Shown here: one piece after another, positions 1 to 8,752 of the stretch | How the letters are laid out: each line of letters opens with the position of its first letter | Numbering within the stretch: the stretch's first letter is position 1 | Source: Rhizobium grahamii CCGE 502 | GTDB taxonomy: Bacteria; Pseudomonadota; Alphaproteobacteria; Rhizobiales; Rhizobiaceae | DNA length: 64,000 bases | Assembly (NCBI RefSeq): GCF_000298315.2 | Contig: NZ_AEYE02000033.1 | Coordinates: forward strand, 5,001-69,000 | Reading direction: 5' to 3' | Translations under genes and position numbers: made by a program | Notes under the pieces: generated by a model | The model's input: the letters and a program-made list of their open reading frames with translations, nothing else | Told to the model about the DNA's origin: nothing | Database searches by the model: none

Positions 1-62
1 GCAGACGCCTTCAAAAGCTCCTGAGACTGGACCGACCGTAAGATCGTCGCACTATCCACCAT
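1..62 (-). CDS. Possible start of a further gene of the sugar operon (partial)
   Basis: An ATG at 62 on the minus strand opens a frame of 20 codons that runs off the left edge without a stop (begins MVDSATILRSVQSQ). It lies 139 bases after the stop of the sugar-binding protein gene and in the same direction, so it could be the next gene of the operon. There is no good ribosome binding site (a GAGG lies 12 bases upstream). Too little is visible to name a product. Confidence 0.3.
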   Translation of the reverse strand, partial: MVDSATILRSVQSQELLKAS

Positions 63-201
63 TGCAAGTTCGCGCCTCGGGCGCTAAACCAGGCGCGACC
101 AATGGTGGCGCCAGCCCCGATACCGATGCGGTGCCTTCAAACCTGCCGAGCCGTTGGCAGGGGTCGACAGCGTGCCAACCCATCAATGCCTGTCTATGCG
201 T

Positions 202-1170
202 TCAGAGGCCATTGTCCTTCATGATCTTCGAGGCATTTTCCTTGGTGACCTTTAGCGTCGGCAGAACGACATTCTTTTCGACCTTCTCGCCGTTCAGAAA
301 CTTGATCGCCTGGCGCAGGCCTTCCGCGCCAGGGGTCGCATAAAGGAAGGTGGCGCTGAGTTCGCCATTGTTGACCCAGGTCACGCCCTCTCCCGGAAGC
401 GCATCAATACCGATGAACTTGATGTCCTTTTCACGGCCCGCGTCCTTGGCTGCGAGATAGGCACCATAGGCCATGGGATCGTTGTGGCCGTAAACGAGGT
501 CGATCTTCTCATTGTTGCGCAGCGCGGTCGCCATGATGTTATAGGCCTGGTCCTGCTTCCAGTCGCCTGACTGCTGGTCGAGCAAGTTCTTGATGCCCGG
601 TTCCTTGTCGGTGAACTCGTGGAACCCGTCATGCCGGTCGTGCGCCGGCTGCGTGCCCATGCCTCCCCAGATCTCGACGACATTGCCTTTAGCCTTGCCA
701 GCGCCGCCGAGAAGCTCGACGGCATACTCACCCGCCGCGCGTCCGATCAATTTGTTATCGCCACCCACGAACTGGACATACTTGTCGGTCTCGACGTTGC
801 GGTCGAGCACAAAGACCGGGATTTTCGCGTCGATTGCCTGCGTGACAACGCCCGTGAGGCCGGCCGATTCCTTGGGCGAGATCAGCAATGCTTTGACCTC
901 CTGGCGGATGAGGTTTTCAACATCCGCAACCTGCTTTTCGGTCTTGTCCTCGCCATCAGTAATGATGAGTTCGACTTCAGGATGTTTGGCGGCTTCGGCG
1001 ATGATGTCCTTGTTGAACTGCGCGCGCCACGGCTCGATCGTGGTGGCCTGCGAAAATCCGATGCGCAGTTTCTTGTCCTGCGCGACGCTGTCATTTGCGG
1101 TATAAAGCGATGTGGTGGCGAAAAGTGCGGCAGCGGCGACCGCGAACTTCAATGTGTCACGACGTTTCAT
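202..1170 (-). CDS. Sugar ABC transporter substrate-binding protein (CUT2 type)
   Basis: Periplasmic binding protein of about 322 residues that would capture a sugar for the permease and ATPase encoded just upstream. The N-terminus is a signal peptide with a basic start (MKRRDTLKF, partly resembling a Tat motif), a hydrophobic stretch and AQ near the cleavage site. The body is the periplasmic-binding-protein-type-1 fold of ribose/galactose binding proteins (IGFSQATTIEPWR, then LLISPKESAG, then VFVLDRNVETD, then VYGHNDPMAYGAYLAAKDAG). I chose the ATG at 1170 because GGAGG sits 8 bases before it; the in-frame ATG at 1176 is too close. The start lies 14 bases inside the 3' end of the permease gene, which suggests translational coupling. 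Substrate unknown, probably a pentose or hexose; YtfQ-like galactofuranose binders are one possibility. Confidence 0.9.
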   Translation of the reverse strand: MKRRDTLKFAVAAAALFATTSLYTANDSVAQDKKLRIGFSQATTIEPWRAQFNKDIIAEAAKHPEVELIITDGEDKTEKQVADVENLIRQEVKALLISPKESAGLTGVVTQAIDAKIPVFVLDRNVETDKYVQFVGGDNKLIGRAAGEYAVELLGGAGKAKGNVVEIWGGMGTQPAHDRHDGFHEFTDKEPGIKNLLDQQSGDWKQDQAYNIMATALRNNEKIDLVYGHNDPMAYGAYLAAKDAGREKDIKFIGIDALPGEGVTWVNNGELSATFLYATPGAEGLRQAIKFLNGEKVEKNVVLPTLKVTKENASKIMKDNGL

Positions 1171-2482
1171 TTCCATTTCCTCCAGTGTTGAGAGACATGG
1201 TCTCCTTTCGCGGACGCTCCTCCCCGGACGCCTCCGATCTGGCGCGGTGCGGAAAAATGAGCCGCAAGCGCGCCAGAATTTCCCGGGCATTGCGCTCTTG
1301 GACGAGCACCGTGCCAACGATGATAAGACCCTTCAGCACGAGCTGGAGGTTGGAATTGATGTTGTGCAGTTGCAGGATGTTGGACAAGAGCCCGAAGATC
1401 AGCACGCCGCAGAACGTTCCGGCGAGGCTGCCACGCCCGCCCATGAGGCTCGTGCCGCCGATGACCACTGCAGCAATCGCATCAAGCTCGAGGCCAGCGC
1501 CGGCATCGGGTTTCCCCTGCCTGTACTGCGCAACGTAGAGAATGGCGGCAATCCCCGCCAGCAGGCCGGAGATGGCATAGGTTACAATTTTGATCTTGCC
1601 GCTCTCAACACCCGAAAGCCGCGCGGCCTCCTCGTTGCCACCGATCGCATAAACAAAACGCCCGAACGGGGTGAGGTTGAGCACAACGGCGTAAAGAATG
1701 ATTGCAACGAGAAAGAATATGCCAGGCATTGGAATGATGCCGAACACGAGAGAGCGCAGGAAATCAAAATCCGCCGTAGCATTCGAGCCAGTATAGACTG
1801 GAAGAACAGCATTGTTCTGCCCCGCTGTAAGCCGTGCGATCCCGAGAGCAGTTACCATCATAGCAAGCGTGACGATGAACGGTTGAAGACGGCCGGTAAC
1901 AATGATGATGCCGTTGATCGCCCCGAAAAGCAGCCCCACCGCCGGCACGACGAGCAGGACGGCAAGTACCCCAAACTTGCTCTGGCTCTGAGGCAGCAGG
2001 TAGAAAAGTAGAGCAGCGCAAAGAACGATACCGACCAATGCCGGAATGTAGACGCCGCGCAGCCGATCGAGGGTCAGGTCGCGGCTATGACTGATGCCGG
2101 TGCGGCGCTTTTCCAGATTGAGGAACACGAAGCGTGTCAACCACGCCCCGATCAGGAGCGCCGCTAGGAGGACCGACGGCACGCCGAGCATGAGGGCCGG
2201 CGTCTCGCCTGGCACGGTGAGTAGCATGGCGCAGACAACACTGCAGATCGCCATGAGTGAGCCAACGGAAAGATCAATGCCGCCGGTAATGATCACCGCC
2301 GTCATGCCTGTCGCGATGAGGCCCGTCGTCGAAACTTGGCGCAGAACATCGAGGAGATTGCCGCTGGACAGAAATATGTTCTTGCCTGACGACGTGAGCG
2401 GCGACCATATGATGCCGATCAGGAACATCGCGATCAGTCCCCAGTAGAGCTTCGTGCGCGAAACAAGTTTCATCACGGTCAT
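1157..2482 (-). CDS. Sugar ABC transporter permease (CUT2 / RbsC-like)
   Basis: Inner-membrane permease of 441 residues with about ten hydrophobic segments. It carries the conserved GGIDLSVGSLMAI, INGIIIVTGRLQPFIVTLA and GRFVYAIGGNEEAARLSG motifs of the ribose/xylose/galactose (BPD_transp_2) permease family. The segment near residues 120-145 is a longer hydrophilic insert than in RbsC, as in XylH-type permeases. The ATG at 2482 overlaps the ATPase stop as ATGA and has AGAGG upstream, so it is preferred over the ATG at 2473. The C-terminus has an unusual hydrophilic tail (about 35 residues) that runs over the start of the binding-protein gene. It would form the channel for the sugar taken from the 202-1170 product. 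Confidence 0.92.
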   Translation of the reverse strand: MTVMKLVSRTKLYWGLIAMFLIGIIWSPLTSSGKNIFLSSGNLLDVLRQVSTTGLIATGMTAVIITGGIDLSVGSLMAICSVVCAMLLTVPGETPALMLGVPSVLLAALLIGAWLTRFVFLNLEKRRTGISHSRDLTLDRLRGVYIPALVGIVLCAALLFYLLPQSQSKFGVLAVLLVVPAVGLLFGAINGIIIVTGRLQPFIVTLAMMVTALGIARLTAGQNNAVLPVYTGSNATADFDFLRSLVFGIIPMPGIFFLVAIILYAVVLNLTPFGRFVYAIGGNEEAARLSGVESGKIKIVTYAISGLLAGIAAILYVAQYRQGKPDAGAGLELDAIAAVVIGGTSLMGGRGSLAGTFCGVLIFGLLSNILQLHNINSNLQLVLKGLIIVGTVLVQERNAREILARLRLIFPHRARSEASGEERPRKETMSLNTGGNGNETS

Positions 2483-4077
2483 GCAAGTGCCTCTGCATGC
2501 TGTGTCTTCTGCGAACGTGGGGCGGCTAGCTCCATGATCCTCTCCTCTGTCGCTGCCGAGCGCTGGATAAGGCCGGTTTGGCGCCCTTCGGACATGACGA
2601 GGATGCGATCGGCGAGATAAAGGAGCTCCGGCATTTCGGAACTGACGACGATGATCGCCATGCCGCTTGCAGCAAGGCGGAAAATCAGGTCGTAGATTTC
2701 ACTTTTTGCCCCCACGTCGATACCACGGGTCGGCTCGTCCAGAAGCAGGATGCGAGGATCTGTGGCGAGGCACTTGCCGATGACAACCTTCTGCTGGTTG
2801 CCGCCGGACAGCGTTCCGGCAACCTGGGCAATGCCGGACGCGCGAATACCGAGCCTCGTAACCGCATCTGAGGCGAGTGCCTTTTCTGCCGGAACGTTGC
2901 GGATGCCGAAACGGGCAATCCGCCCGACGAGAGGCAGCGCGACATTGTCCGTGATCGTGTCTGCGAGGTGCAAGCCCTGTGTCTTGCGGTCTTCGGTCAG
3001 GAAGGAAATGCCCAACCGGCGGGCCTCGACCGGCGTGCGGATCGTCACCGGCCGTCCATCGATCTGGATCCGGCCCGCGACCTCTCCCTGTGTCGCTCCG
3101 CTGATTGCCTGGAGAATTTCCGTGCGCCCGGCTCCCAGGAGACCGCCGATCCCAAGGATCTCCCCGGCCGCCAGGTCGAAGCTGACGCCAGTAAGAACCT
3201 GCGTGACGCCTCGCCGGTCGGCGACTGACAGGGCAAGGTTGCGCACCGACAGGACCGCGGTACCGGTCGTGGGGGACTGAGGCCGGGCAACCTCCGAGCG
3301 GTTGAGATTGCGGCCGACCATGGCGGCAATAACGGTCCTCTCGTCTATCTCAGCCATCGGCCTTGTCCAGATATGACGGCCGTCACGGAATATAGTCACG
3401 CGATTGCTGAGCTGCATGACCTCGTCTATGCGGTGGGAGATGTAGATGATGCCGACGCCCTCCAGGGAGAGCTGGCGTATGATCGCAAACAGTCGGTTGC
3501 ATTCGCCGGGCGAGAGCGCGGACGTTGGCTCGTCCATAATCAGAATGCGCGCATGAAGTGATAGCGCCTTGGCGATCTCGACGAGTTGCTGCTCACCGAT
3601 CCTCAGCGACGACACACGCGTTTCCGGATCGAGATCGATGCCCAGCCGTCCAAGCAATTGTTTCGCAGCCTGCACGCTCTTCGGGCGGTCAACGAACATA
3701 CCGGCGATCAGAGGCTCCCTGCCGAGAAATATGTTCTCGGCTACGGAGAGTTCTGGAACGAGATTGAGCTCCTGGTGGATGATTGCGACACCTGCCGCTT
3801 CCGCATCGCGCACGCGTTCGAATTGAACCGGGACATGGTCGACCAGGACGCGCCCCTCGTAGTCCGTATAAACGCCGGACAATATCTTCATGAGCGTCGA
3901 TTTGCCGGCGCCGTTTTCGCCCATCAGAGCGTGAATTTCTCCGGGACAAAGGTCGAACCCGACCCGGTCCAGCGCCAACATTGCGCCGAACGACTTGGAG
4001 ACGTCGATCGCCTCGAGAATGGGCGTGGCCGACGGGATCCCGCCACGCGTCGGGGACGTCTTGACTTCTTCCTGCAT
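2479..4077 (-). CDS. Sugar ABC transporter ATP-binding protein, two ATPase domains
   Basis: Cytoplasmic ATPase of about 532 residues with two ABC modules, as in RbsA, MglA and XylG. Module one has Walker A GENGAGKST, signature LRIGEQQLVEIAKAL and Walker B ILIMDEPTSAL. Module two has the degenerate GLLGAGRTE and signature LSGGNQQKVVIGKCL with ILLLDEPTRGIDVGAKSEIY, the usual asymmetry of this family. The open frame extends 46 codons further upstream, but the first residues are low-complexity arginine-rich and would cross an operator. The ATG at 4077 with GGGAGG 11 bases upstream is the likelier start. First gene of a three-gene operon transcribed away from the LacI gene; the intergenic region carries two LacI-type operators. 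Confidence 0.92.
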   Translation of the reverse strand: MQEEVKTSPTRGGIPSATPILEAIDVSKSFGAMLALDRVGFDLCPGEIHALMGENGAGKSTLMKILSGVYTDYEGRVLVDHVPVQFERVRDAEAAGVAIIHQELNLVPELSVAENIFLGREPLIAGMFVDRPKSVQAAKQLLGRLGIDLDPETRVSSLRIGEQQLVEIAKALSLHARILIMDEPTSALSPGECNRLFAIIRQLSLEGVGIIYISHRIDEVMQLSNRVTIFRDGRHIWTRPMAEIDERTVIAAMVGRNLNRSEVARPQSPTTGTAVLSVRNLALSVADRRGVTQVLTGVSFDLAAGEILGIGGLLGAGRTEILQAISGATQGEVAGRIQIDGRPVTIRTPVEARRLGISFLTEDRKTQGLHLADTITDNVALPLVGRIARFGIRNVPAEKALASDAVTRLGIRASGIAQVAGTLSGGNQQKVVIGKCLATDPRILLLDEPTRGIDVGAKSEIYDLIFRLAASGMAIIVVSSEMPELLYLADRILVMSEGRQTGLIQRSAATEERIMELAAPRSQKTQHAEALA

Positions 4078-4135
4078 GACAATGACGGCCTCCCTTCCAT
4101 CTTTGTCTCGCGGTGCAAGCGACGGCGAAAGATTG

Positions 4136-4152
4136 TCTAAACGTTTCGAACA
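4136..4152. promoter_or_regulatory. LacI-type operator 1 (upstream of the sugar ABC operon)
   Basis: TCTAAACGTTTCGA with a perfect AAACGTTT core and central CG, typical of LacI/GalR operators. The same 14-mer recurs at 4233, with 97 bp between centres. It sits about 60 bases upstream of the ATPase start, so it probably overlaps that promoter. Confidence 0.75.
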
Positions 4153-4232
4153 TGTCAAGCGGCGGCGCCGTCTGGACCGCTCGACCTTGCCAGTTTCACG
4201 GGATTCCCATACCATATCGGCAATTACTCCTA

Positions 4233-4249
4233 TCTAAACGTTTCGATCA
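4233..4249. promoter_or_regulatory. LacI-type operator 2 (at the lacI-family gene start)
   Basis: Second copy of TCTAAACGTTTCGA, ending on the A of the ATG at 4249. It implies autoregulation of the repressor. Because it covers the ribosome binding region, it also suggests either a leaderless transcript or that translation really begins at the next ATG (4290). Confidence 0.75.
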
Positions 4250-5301
4250 TGAGCCGGTCCTCGGTCAAACACAGGAAATCGCAGCCAACCATGCTGGATG
4301 TCGCGGCCAAGGCCGGCGTCTCGACTGCGACCGTTTCGGCCCTGATCAACGGCACTGCGCCCGTTTCCCCTGAACTGCGGGAAAGGATCGGGAGCGCTAT
4401 TGCCGCGATCGGTTACAAGCGTAACACCATTGCACGAAGCCTGAAGACCGGCGCGACCAACACGATCGGCCTTGTGATTGCCGACATCACCAACCCGTTT
4501 TTCACCGACGTCGTCGCGGTGATCCAGGACGTGTTGCATCGGGCGGGCTACGCAGTGATGCTCTGCTGCACGGACGAGGATCCGGATCAGCAGGAAGAGC
4601 AGATTTCACTGTTGCTGGACCGCATGGTCGACGGCTTGATCATCGCGCCGGCTGGTGACGACCATGCGCTCGAGCGCGTCCTGAAGCGAGCAGACATCCC
4701 GGTCGTCCTGATCGACCGCATCAGCAATGGCATCGCTGCAGACGCCGTCGTCCTCGACAACCAGCGCGCCGTTCGCGAAGCCATCGACTACCTTATCGGC
4801 CTCGGCCATAGACGCATCGGCTACATCTCAGGGTCACTGGACACATCGACCGGTCGCGGCAGGCTTTCGGGCTATCGCGACGCGTTGGAAAACGCGAACC
4901 TCGCCTGCGAGGAAGACCTGGTGCGCATTGGCAATTTCCGGGAAAGGGATGCGTATAATGCCGCGATGCAACTCCTTGTGCTGCCGGATTTGCCAAGCGC
5001 GATCTTTTCGGCGAACAACCTCATGGTGATCGGCGTGATGAAGGCAATCCGCGACATGGGACTGCGCTGCCCTGAGGACATCTCGGTTTCGAGCTTTGAC
5101 GATTTTCCATGGGCCGATGTCTTCCAGCCCAACCTGACAACGATCGCCCAACCGGTGCAGGCTATTGGCGAACATGCCTCCCAGCTTATTCTCGACCGGT
5201 TGAGCAACCGTGCGGAACGGCCCCCGCGACAGATCGTGCTTGCCGGCCGCCTGACGATACGAGAGTCCTGCCGGCCGTTCTCCAGGCCAGACAAGAACTA
5301 A
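4249..5301 (+). CDS. LacI family transcriptional regulator
   Basis: Repressor of 350 residues. The N-terminal LacI helix-turn-helix (TMLDVAAKAGVSTATVSALI) is followed by the hinge and a periplasmic-binding-like effector domain (TNTIGLVIADITNPFFTDV, then GHRRIGYISGS, then PEDISVSSFDDFPWADVFQP). It is divergent from the CUT2 importer genes and shares the intergenic region holding two identical palindromic operators, so it very probably represses that operon and itself, with the imported sugar or a derivative as inducer. No Shine-Dalgarno sequence precedes the ATG at 4249. The in-frame ATG at 4290 (AGGAAA 12 bases upstream) would leave the DNA-binding domain intact and is an alternative start. 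Confidence 0.92.
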   Translation: MSRSSVKHRKSQPTMLDVAAKAGVSTATVSALINGTAPVSPELRERIGSAIAAIGYKRNTIARSLKTGATNTIGLVIADITNPFFTDVVAVIQDVLHRAGYAVMLCCTDEDPDQQEEQISLLLDRMVDGLIIAPAGDDHALERVLKRADIPVVLIDRISNGIAADAVVLDNQRAVREAIDYLIGLGHRRIGYISGSLDTSTGRGRLSGYRDALENANLACEEDLVRIGNFRERDAYNAAMQLLVLPDLPSAIFSANNLMVIGVMKAIRDMGLRCPEDISVSSFDDFPWADVFQPNLTTIAQPVQAIGEHASQLILDRLSNRAERPPRQIVLAGRLTIRESCRPFSRPDKN

Positions 5302-5541
5302 CCGTTCAATCCGAGCGATTATCCCGCTGACCTGGGGGAATGCGGCCCTGGCATGAGGACGCTGCAGGGGCTGGAGCAAGGTGATCAAATTTAACGCAAT
5401 TATCCTGATGAATGTATGGACTGTTCAGGTCGTGATCGAGAAATCGATTTGGTGAGAATGGAAGTGCATTTCTCACGATCTTCCCAGAGCACGACAAGTC
5501 GAGCCGCAACGTGGCGTATGCTCAGGAAGTCCTTAATCTTC
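5302..5541. other. Intergenic region after the lacI-family gene
   Basis: No gene, repeat or convincing terminator seen between the LacI stop and the EcfG-type promoter at 5542. Confidence 0.6.
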
Positions 5542-5567
5542 GGAACGATTGGCGGGCACTGCGCGTT
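5542..5567 (+). promoter_or_regulatory. EcfG/RpoE2-type general stress promoter
   Basis: GGAAC at 5542-5546 and CGTT at 5564-5567 are separated by 17 bases. This is the alphaproteobacterial EcfG (RpoE2) consensus GGAAC-N16/17-CGTT. The -10 element ends 45 bases before the ATG of the small gene at 5612 and in the same orientation. Confidence 0.65.
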
Positions 5568-5611
5568 TCTCTGTTCGCGATAGTTCACGAGCAGAGAGGA
5601 TGTGATCCGAA

Positions 5612-5824
5612 ATGGAAAGCACCGAAGGCCGCATGCTTGCCGAGGAGTATCTCCGGCTCGGGGGAAAAAGACGGGTGAAGATTGACGACAATCACCAGAC
5701 TGTTCGCCTCTGGGAGGCCGACCCGCCCGACGCTGAGAGATTTTGGCACGACCGTATCGAGCGACTGGAGGACCGGCGCCGCAAGGACGTGGAGTTCTTC
5801 CTGCCGTCGATCAACTCACCATAA
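5612..5824 (+). CDS. Small hypothetical protein, probably stress-induced
   Basis: A 70-residue hydrophilic, charged protein without signal peptide or membrane segment, rich in Arg, Glu and Asp, with a likely helical middle (ERFWHDRIERLEDRRRKDV). I do not recognise the family. Support for a real gene: an ATG with AGAGGA about 11 bases upstream, a consensus EcfG promoter 45-70 bases upstream, coding-like third-base GC, and a hairpin just after the stop. If the promoter works it belongs to the general stress response. Confidence 0.6.
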   Translation: MESTEGRMLAEEYLRLGGKRRVKIDDNHQTVRLWEADPPDAERFWHDRIERLEDRRRKDVEFFLPSINSP

Positions 5825-5848
5825 GTAGAATGCATGTCGTCTCCAGGA

Positions 5849-5876
5849 CTGGCCGGACAGGGCGCTGACCGGCCAG
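5849..5876. terminator. Hairpin between convergent genes, possible bidirectional terminator
   Basis: Perfect 8-bp stem CTGGCCGG/CCGGCCAG with a 12-base loop between the small gene ending at 5824 (+) and the glycanase gene ending at 5980 (-). No U-run follows on either side, so intrinsic termination is uncertain. Confidence 0.4.
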
Positions 5877-5979
5877 CGTACCGTCGATTAACGCGATTTA
5901 TGCTCTCTCTAGCGCCAGGGGTGGCGGCCCGGCAGGACGTCATGTGGTGGGCATCATGCGTCTCGCGGTTCCGCGCCGC

Positions 5980-7398
5980 TCAGATATGCCAGTCTGACGC
6001 TAAAAGCACCGGGCTGTCGGAAAGAGCGTAGGCCCTGATATAGTCAATCTGCATCTGCGAGCCGTGCGCCAGGCCGTCCGACGGGGTTCCCGCAGGACCA
6101 CCGACGGCAAGATTGACCAGCATGTACATCGGATCATGCATATCCTCAGGCGTGTCGCTCTGCGCCACGGCGACATCGTCAAAATACCAGGTGACATGAT
6201 CCTGGTCCCAGAGGACGCCGTAATTGTGAAACCCGTCGGTGCTTGGCACCTTGACCGGAAAGGACGTCATCGTATGCGCGCCACCATGTTCGCTGTGGAC
6301 GGTCACGTTGACGGTGTTCGGGTCCTGTCCGCGCATCTCCACAACATCGAGTTCAGGTGGCCAGGATCCGTCCTCGGGAAGGAGCCAGAAGGCAGGCCAG
6401 ACACCCTGCTCCGTCGGCATGTCGGCCCTGATTTCGAAATATCCGTAGGTCTGGGCAAAGGATGAATGGGTATTCAAAAGGCCGGACGTATAGTCGTAGC
6501 CGTTGATCTGCGCCTGGAGCGCTTGCGATGCCGGTTCTGCCGAAATCGTCAGGATGCCGGTGTGGATCGAAAAGGGATTTGCCGCCGCGGTCGGCGCATA
6601 GGACGGATTGATGTACCACTGCAGCTCGCCGTTACCGGTCAATGGGCTGCCGCGTTCAGGCGCCCACCAGAATTTGGCGTCCCATGTCCCCTGGTCGCCG
6701 CTGCGAAGCGACAGGCTGTTGAACTCGTCGTCGAAGGTCAGAGCCAGGTGGGAACGATCAAGTGTCAACTGGAACTGGCTCGCCTTGAGATCGGAACCCT
6801 GCGTATTGGCGAAGACAAGGCTCTCGCCACCGCCGAGATCCAGTCGCAGGTTGGCGCCCTCCTGGGTGGTATGCGCCAGAACCTGCTCGAATGACGAAAA
6901 CCCGTAGCCGTTGAGCCGGACCGTGTCGTCACTGCTGAAATCGACAATCAGGTCGCTGCCGTGGCCTCGGGTAAGAAGGAAAGTATCAGCTCCGCCTCCC
7001 CCGATCAGGACGTCGTTGCCGGCATCCCCGTCGATCGTCTGGCTTCCGGACGCACCGGAGATGATGTTGTCCATTGCATTGCCGAACGCGTAGCGCCCAT
7101 TGCCGGTGACCGTCAGGTTTTCGAAATTGTCGGGCAACGTGTAGCTCATCCAGGTGTTGATCGTGTCGACACCTGCGCCTGACGACTCCACAGCCCGATT
7201 GATGCTGGAATAGAGGTAATAGATGTCATCGCCGGTACCACCGTTCATGGTCACGTTGACTGAACTGTCGCCCCATATGGAGTCGTTTCCCGCCGTTCCC
7301 TTCAACACCGGACCCGAGCCGGTCGCCGAAAACCATGCTGTCGACGTGCCGCTATAATACAGCGTATTTCCCACTGCGTTCTGTACTGACTTTACCAT
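5980..7398 (-). CDS. Secreted RTX-type glycanase, GH16 catalytic domain (ExsH-like)
   Basis: Protein of 472 residues with no N-terminal signal peptide. Residues about 30-145 contain glycine- and aspartate-rich calcium-binding nonapeptides (KGTAGNDSIWGDS, MNGGTGDDIYY, DGDAGNDVLIGGGGADTF), the mark of type I secretion substrates. Residues about 220-465 form a glycoside hydrolase family 16 domain with the catalytic ELDVVE motif (E349, D351, E354) and the upstream YGYFEIRADMP and VWPAFWLLPEDG strands. The RTX-first, GH16-last order is what I recall for rhizobial ExsH, which trims succinoglycan. The likely role is extracellular cleavage of a beta-glucan such as exopolysaccharide. The ATG at 7398 has AAGGAG 6 bases upstream; an upstream TTG at 7404 is less likely. 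The export pair lies directly upstream. Confidence 0.9.
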   Translation of the reverse strand: MVKSVQNAVGNTLYYSGTSTAWFSATGSGPVLKGTAGNDSIWGDSSVNVTMNGGTGDDIYYLYSSINRAVESSGAGVDTINTWMSYTLPDNFENLTVTGNGRYAFGNAMDNIISGASGSQTIDGDAGNDVLIGGGGADTFLLTRGHGSDLIVDFSSDDTVRLNGYGFSSFEQVLAHTTQEGANLRLDLGGGESLVFANTQGSDLKASQFQLTLDRSHLALTFDDEFNSLSLRSGDQGTWDAKFWWAPERGSPLTGNGELQWYINPSYAPTAAANPFSIHTGILTISAEPASQALQAQINGYDYTSGLLNTHSSFAQTYGYFEIRADMPTEQGVWPAFWLLPEDGSWPPELDVVEMRGQDPNTVNVTVHSEHGGAHTMTSFPVKVPSTDGFHNYGVLWDQDHVTWYFDDVAVAQSDTPEDMHDPMYMLVNLAVGGPAGTPSDGLAHGSQMQIDYIRAYALSDSPVLLASDWHI

Positions 7399-7453
7399 TG
7401 TCAACTCCTTCGGATTATGACGTGCCCAACGCGTTTTTTCCTCCCAAAACTGG

Positions 7454-8752
7454 CTACTCCTCCCGAAATGCGCGCGCCAACTGGTCCGTTAGCGGTTTTG
7501 CAAGGTAGGCCAATGCCGTGCGATCGCCGGTCTCGATGAAGGCCTCGACTGGCATTCCGGCAACCGGTGACAGCTCGCCGAGCCTCTTCCATTCGGCCGC
7601 TGGAACAGCAACACGAAGGGTGTAGTAGGATTGGCCCGAATGAGCGTCCGTCGTCAGATCGGCCGCAATGGAGGCGACCCGTCCCCTCAGCTCAGGTGTT
7701 GTCCTGGAGCTGAAGGCAGAAAACCGGAGGATGACCTCTTTGCCGACGGCAACCTGATCGATGTCATATGGAGACAATCTAACCTCGGGGGTGAGCAGGT
7801 CGTGATCGGGCACGATCTGCATGATCTTTTCGGCAGGCCCGACCACGGCGCCGGCCGCGTGAACAGCCAGCTGATGGACAATGCCGTCCTGCGGCGCTTT
7901 GACGTCGACATGGTCAAGTTCGTCCTCGATCGCAACACGCCGTTCTGCGTATTCGTTGCTGTCGCTTTCCGCTTGCCTCAGCTGCTCTGAGACCTCGCTT
8001 CTGTGGTCGTCGCCCACCTGAATGATCTGCAGCTCCGTTTCCGCGACCTTCCCTTTTACTTCCGCGCTCGACGCGATGAGACTGCCAAGCTCGCCGGTCA
8101 GGTCAGCGGCATCCCGCTGCAGGGCATAAACGCGTGTTGCGGGAATGACGCCTTGTCTAAGAAGCGGTTCCAGACTTGCCAGTTCCTTCTGGATAATGCC
8201 GATCGCCCGGCGTTTGCCGTCCTGCTGTGCGATCAGACCCTCGGCCTGCTGATTGAGTTGGCGGACCCTTTCCCGCAATTGCGCCGTACGCCCCTTCAAA
8301 GAGGCGCGGCGGTCGTCGAACAGTCTCTGCTCGCCTCTCTCCACCGCAGCAGCCTCGCCTTTACTTTCGCCGCCATTGGTTGCCGGAAAGACGATGGTAT
8401 CGGCGCCGTCCCGTTCTGCGGCCAGGCGCGCCGATCGTGCTGCGAGCTCTCTTGACCGTGTCAACACGATCGCAAGGCTTGCTCTCGTTTGCGTATCATC
8501 GAGGTGAACGAGTACCTGCCCTGCGCTGACGCGATCGCCGTTGCGCACGAACACCTGTCTTACCGTCCCGCCCTTCTGATGTTGAACCGGCTTGACGTAG
8601 CTTTCGACGACGAGCGTTCCCCCTGCAATCACCGCGCCATTGATGCGAACTGCGCAAGCCAGTCCGCCGAGAACACCGACGAGAAGGACGGCTGTTGCCA
8701 GCGAAAGCACTGTCAGGCGGCGGATTGCATTTTCCGTTGATGTCCTGATCAT
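7454..8752 (-). CDS. Type I secretion membrane fusion protein (HlyD/PrsE-like)
   Basis: Periplasmic adaptor of 432 residues. It has a short cytoplasmic start, one membrane segment at about residues 13-35, a lipoyl/barrel region (QHQKGGTVRQVFVRNGDRVSAGQ), a long coiled-coil hairpin (about residues 85-280, with many Glu, Arg and Leu) and a C-terminal barrel (VVGPAEKIMQIVPDHDLL, then GMPVEAFIETGDRT). This is the HlyD/PrtE/PrsE family, which joins the inner-membrane ABC exporter to an outer-membrane TolC channel. The start overlaps the ATPase stop as ATGA, and the RTX glycanase gene follows after 55 bases. No outer-membrane channel is encoded nearby, so a chromosomal TolC is presumably used. Confidence 0.92.
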   Translation of the reverse strand: MIRTSTENAIRRLTVLSLATAVLLVGVLGGLACAVRINGAVIAGGTLVVESYVKPVQHQKGGTVRQVFVRNGDRVSAGQVLVHLDDTQTRASLAIVLTRSRELAARSARLAAERDGADTIVFPATNGGESKGEAAAVERGEQRLFDDRRASLKGRTAQLRERVRQLNQQAEGLIAQQDGKRRAIGIIQKELASLEPLLRQGVIPATRVYALQRDAADLTGELGSLIASSAEVKGKVAETELQIIQVGDDHRSEVSEQLRQAESDSNEYAERRVAIEDELDHVDVKAPQDGIVHQLAVHAAGAVVGPAEKIMQIVPDHDLLTPEVRLSPYDIDQVAVGKEVILRFSAFSSRTTPELRGRVASIAADLTTDAHSGQSYYTLRVAVPAAEWKRLGELSPVAGMPVEAFIETGDRTALAYLAKPLTDQLARAFREE

